From Warburgia ugandensis (Eukaryota; Streptophyta; Magnoliopsida; Canellales; Canellaceae): 64,000 nt of DNA. Positions within the stretch are counted from its first letter, which is position 1; every line of letters begins with the position of its first letter. The position numbers and the translations under genes are program-made. Of this stretch, positions 60,863 through 64,000 are shown piece after piece. The notes under the pieces were generated by a model that made no database searches, was not told where the DNA came from, and saw only the letters and a program-made list of their open reading frames with translations. The stretch spans positions 25,493,437 through 25,557,436 of the forward strand of contig CP141138.1 of assembly GCA_035236585.1 (NCBI GenBank), read 5' to 3'.

Positions 60863-63800
60863 AATAACCTCATTTTTTAACCCTAAATTAGTAACAAAAT
60901 AAGATAAATTAATTAAAAAATTTATGCATAGAATTTAGCTTTGAAATCATTAAAACTAGTACACATCGATAGGAATTTAACGGTATAAAGAATGTCAAAA
61001 ACAGAGTTCAAATGAGTGAGATATGACCATTTTAAGTTATAAGGGTAAATTGGTAATTAGTCAGGGAAGGAATTAGAGGGGGTTGTTTTGATAATGACAC
61101 CCCTTTCCATTCCCATCCAGCTACAATGGAGGAAGGTAGTGATCTACCTTTCCATTCGAGAAGAATAGATCTCAACCTATAAAAACAAACTTCCCCTTCC
61201 ATTTCCATGCCAAACAACCAAATAAAAATCCCTCTTTTTCCTTTGCACACTGCCAAAATGCACAAAATTTTGCATGCACTAAAGGACCTTAATCTCCCAT
61301 CTCCTCTAATCTGGTAAGCCACATAGTCTAAGTTGTTTTTCACATCATTTCCCAACTTTTCCCTCACAAATTCGGGCAAGATTTAGACTGAACAACCGTG
61401 GTATGGCCTAAGAATTCAAAACCATGGATCATGCTTAAACCGACATTAAGAACATGTTAGATGGAAAATACGAGCCGTTCATTGTGATCTTTGGACCCAA
61501 AAACCCTAGGAACTCCAAATCAAGCCAAAACAAGGTAGATGGCTTGGGTTCATCATCTCTGATGGACGGTGTGCCCAAGACACCCACCAGGACGTACAAG
61601 GGCAGATGGTGAATGCAGGAGCCCAATCGTTCATAGCATGGCACAAGCACATGCGGGAGCGCTCATGTATGCTGTCCCAGATGGTCGAAACGCGTTGCAC
61701 GTCTTGGCGTCTGTGACATTGTTTTACGTTGGTGTAAACTGGTGTAAAAGTCATCCGCCAGTGTAAACCGGTGTAGACATCATTTCGCCGGCGTAAACAT
61801 TTGTAAATGACTTTTTGTCCATGTAAACAGATGTATAGTCCCTTTCTACCGGTGCAAACTAGTATAAACTTTCGTACACCGGTGCAAATTAGTGTAAAAT
61901 CATTTTTTTTTTTTTATCCTAGAATGGTTTTGTTGAGATTCTAGAGGCTACAGAAGCCCAATCTTTGATTTGAAAGGTCTGTTGGAATCGTCTCAATGAT
62001 GTGGACATGATTTTAGCACTAGAATCTTGATCTAATCACATCTAGTTATGTTAAATTCATAAAATAGTACCAAATCATTTAGATCAGACTTATCAAAGGG
62101 TGATCAGGCCCCAAGATTTGAACAACTAGATAATATATGATACTAAATGAGGGTCCAAGGATCATATTATATGTAATTACTCTAATAATTAATCTAGACC
62201 ATTGATCTAACCTAGATCTTGGGAAATTGTTGATCTAAGGATGATCTGACTGTTAGATCAAGGTGTAAACTTTAGATACACACAAAAATAAGTAGATGAA
62301 CATGAGATAGGATTGATAAGTAACAAGTAAGGTTGGGACTAAGGACCAAATCATAAATAGAGATCTTAGAGAATAATTTAACGGTTGGATCGCCATAGAT
62401 GCCACTGAAATGAAATAATTAAAACAAAATAGTACTATGATACTGACAGGTTCATCTGAGAGTGCGTTAAGAGGATTACACGCTTGATTTGGGTTATCTC
62501 TCATTGAGGTAGGTGATGACATTTAATGCATGTTTTGATTTCTAAAACCGTGCATTATCATATCATCATGGTTGATTGTGATTGATCGGCATTTGTTTAT
62601 TTAGTCTGTGATTTTATGAGATTCAAAGTTTTATATTATGATCGATTTAAGATTTTAATAGTGTATTAAATGGGTTTTTATGATCAACTGTTTTATGATA
62701 TTGATACCGCGTATCTTATATATGATTAGTAATTATCTTTCCTTATTACATCACTGAGATTGATTGGTTTTCATAACAATGATGGTGGAGGCTTGGTGTC
62801 TAGTCCTTTGAGAGGCTAACCTTGGGATGAGGAGTGTGCCTTGGGGATTGTGAGCCATGAGTGCTCTTGGTTTTATGAGATACACGATTTTCATGTTTTG
62901 TGATTTATGACGGGTGCCCTCACTGGGTGGATGTCATGCTAGGAGGGAAAGGGCCGGCCACCCACCCTATGAAATTATGATGTGATAGATACCTGCCCAT
63001 AGATGGCTTTTGGTAGAGGTTTGGTAACATGGATAGTCCACACTACCAGTTTGGTCCTTTCCATGAGGATGGACATTAAGCATCTCGTTATGGTGCTGAC
63101 GAGGAGTAGCGGTGGTTGAGACCCGGAGGGGTTGCCACTGTGGCATGATGATCCATACTTTTGTTCTGTATGCTTGCATGATGAGCATGGAGATGTTATT
63201 GTATGCTTGGGTGTGATGACACTCAGAGGATTGATATAAGTACTCATGATCTGTTATACGAGTGTATGGGACATTGGTGGGACACATGTACCTTATGGTG
63301 CTATGTTTGTTATTGTATGCTCATTGATATTAGATCATATCATGTTTTACAGCCAAGAGATTATCATGTTTTAAATCCATGAGATGCGTGTTTTATCGTA
63401 TATGATGTTTTAAGATTATATTGGCATTGCTTATGATACTTATATTTTCAAGAAAAATTGACCCACATATTATATCAATATTGTTATTAGATTTTGTTTT
63501 CTCTTATTATTACATTAAATGTCTATGTATCTACATAAGAAATAGTTTGTTGAGGCATTGCTTTGTTTTGCAATGCCTCAAATCTCAAGCGCGACAGCAG
63601 AAAAGGCAAGGCCATGGAGGGATAGTGATAGCAGTGGGGACCACTTGATTTGGTAGATAGATAGCTCGAAGTGAGTGATTGATAGACTACAAATTGAACC
63701 TATTTATGAATTATATACCTTCATTAGATGGATTTGATTATGATATTTATATATATTATGGACATGTCTTTAAGTATGGTGGAATGTTATGATGGATAGA

Positions 63801-64000
63801 CCCTAGGCCACATTATTATGTTTTTGGATATTTATTGTTTTATAAAAATAAAGGTGCAGTTGATTTTGACATTGGATTTGATATTAGTATTGTCTTAAAT
63901 TTATTACTGTGTACTTATATTTATCTTTTAATCATGGTGGTGATGTTTTTGTGAAAAGCAAATAACACTTGGAGGTTTTACACTAAATGTTCTAATAAAA
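60863..64000 (+). mobile_element. Chromovirus LTR (LTR3), plus strand, runs off the window
   Basis: It begins TGTAATAACCTCATTTTTTA where fragment B stops, and around 62900-63060 has the phrases gggtgccctcactgggtgg, gccacccaccctatg and gatacctgccc, shared in wording with the LTR at 18841-22240 (gatacctgccctaagag, ccccatgaggac). Its end is beyond 64000. Several open frames of 60-115 codons on both strands have no known domain. Confidence 0.7.
61727..61906. repeat. 30-bp phased degenerate repeat, 6 units
   Basis: Unit starts at 61727, 61757, 61787, 61817, 61847 and 61877 are exactly 30 bases apart. The common pattern is gccggtgtaaac-ggtgtaaa-tcattt. Within a unit the gtgtaaa phrase occurs twice about 10-11 bases apart. 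Confidence 0.85.

Noticed and set aside
61032-61379. 115-codon minus-strand frame in LTR3
   Set aside because: Lies wholly inside an LTR, antisense, with no recognised domain or start context.
60863-64000. LTR3 and LTR2 as the two LTRs of one element around fragments A and B
   Set aside because: They run in opposite directions and their starts (TGTAATAACCTC versus TGTAACGACCCT) and following bases differ too much by eye; an alignment could reopen this.

Overview
This window is repeat-dominated nuclear DNA of a seed plant, most likely an angiosperm. I base that on Ty3/gypsy chromoviruses of the Tekay/Del type with 3-5 kb LTRs and an initiator-Met tRNA primer site, Athila/Tat-type Ty3/gypsy elements, a CACTA transposon carrying a Ulp1-like gene, and low GC with very long CT/GA microsatellites. 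I cannot name the species. I found no intact host protein gene and no tRNA, rRNA or CRISPR. Every protein-coding stretch I recognise belongs to a decayed mobile element.

Layout. 1-8554: the C-terminal end of an Athila/Tat polyprotein, a 5'-truncated chromovirus LTR ending near 2497, an Athila/Tat-like LTR end near 4280, then AT-rich DNA with degenerate repeats. 8555-14618: a CACTA element with CACTACTA termini, subterminal hairpin-forming repeats and a broken Ulp1 protease gene, itself invaded by a 1.8 kb solo LTR (12131-13965, 5-bp target duplication). 14619-18840: no gene; two minisatellites and three long CT/GA arrays. 18841-29667: one structurally complete Tekay-type chromovirus with 5-bp target duplications, two LTRs, primer site, gag-protease-RT-RNaseH-integrase-chromodomain and polypurine tract, disabled by stops and frameshifts. 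29668-30969: an almost perfect 61-bp palindrome and a copia-like LTR end with primer site.

30970-35483: a second chromovirus (5' LTR, primer site, protease fragment) broken off by an Athila/Tat-like LTR (35484-38038) with a decayed primer site. 39800-47920: an Athila/Tat element on the minus strand with gag, protease, RT, RNaseH, integrase, primer site and 5' LTR, but no 3' LTR that I can see. 48698-49058: GA array and stem-loops. 49078-60862: a minus-strand chromovirus assembly in unusual order: RT-to-chromodomain, then one LTR, then primer site plus protease, then another LTR. 60863-64000: a plus-strand chromovirus LTR running off the window.

The elements do not work together as a pathway. 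They are layers of insertion, deletion and point decay. Much of the decay is of the C-to-T / G-to-A kind expected of methylated plant repeats. The most unusual points are the circularly permuted chromovirus, a chromodomain tryptophan replaced by TGA in two copies, the 61-bp palindrome, a 30-bp phased repeat in an LTR, a 24-G run flanked by a 9-bp direct repeat, and a minisatellite that seems to have given rise to a GA microsatellite. I found no convincing new gene system.
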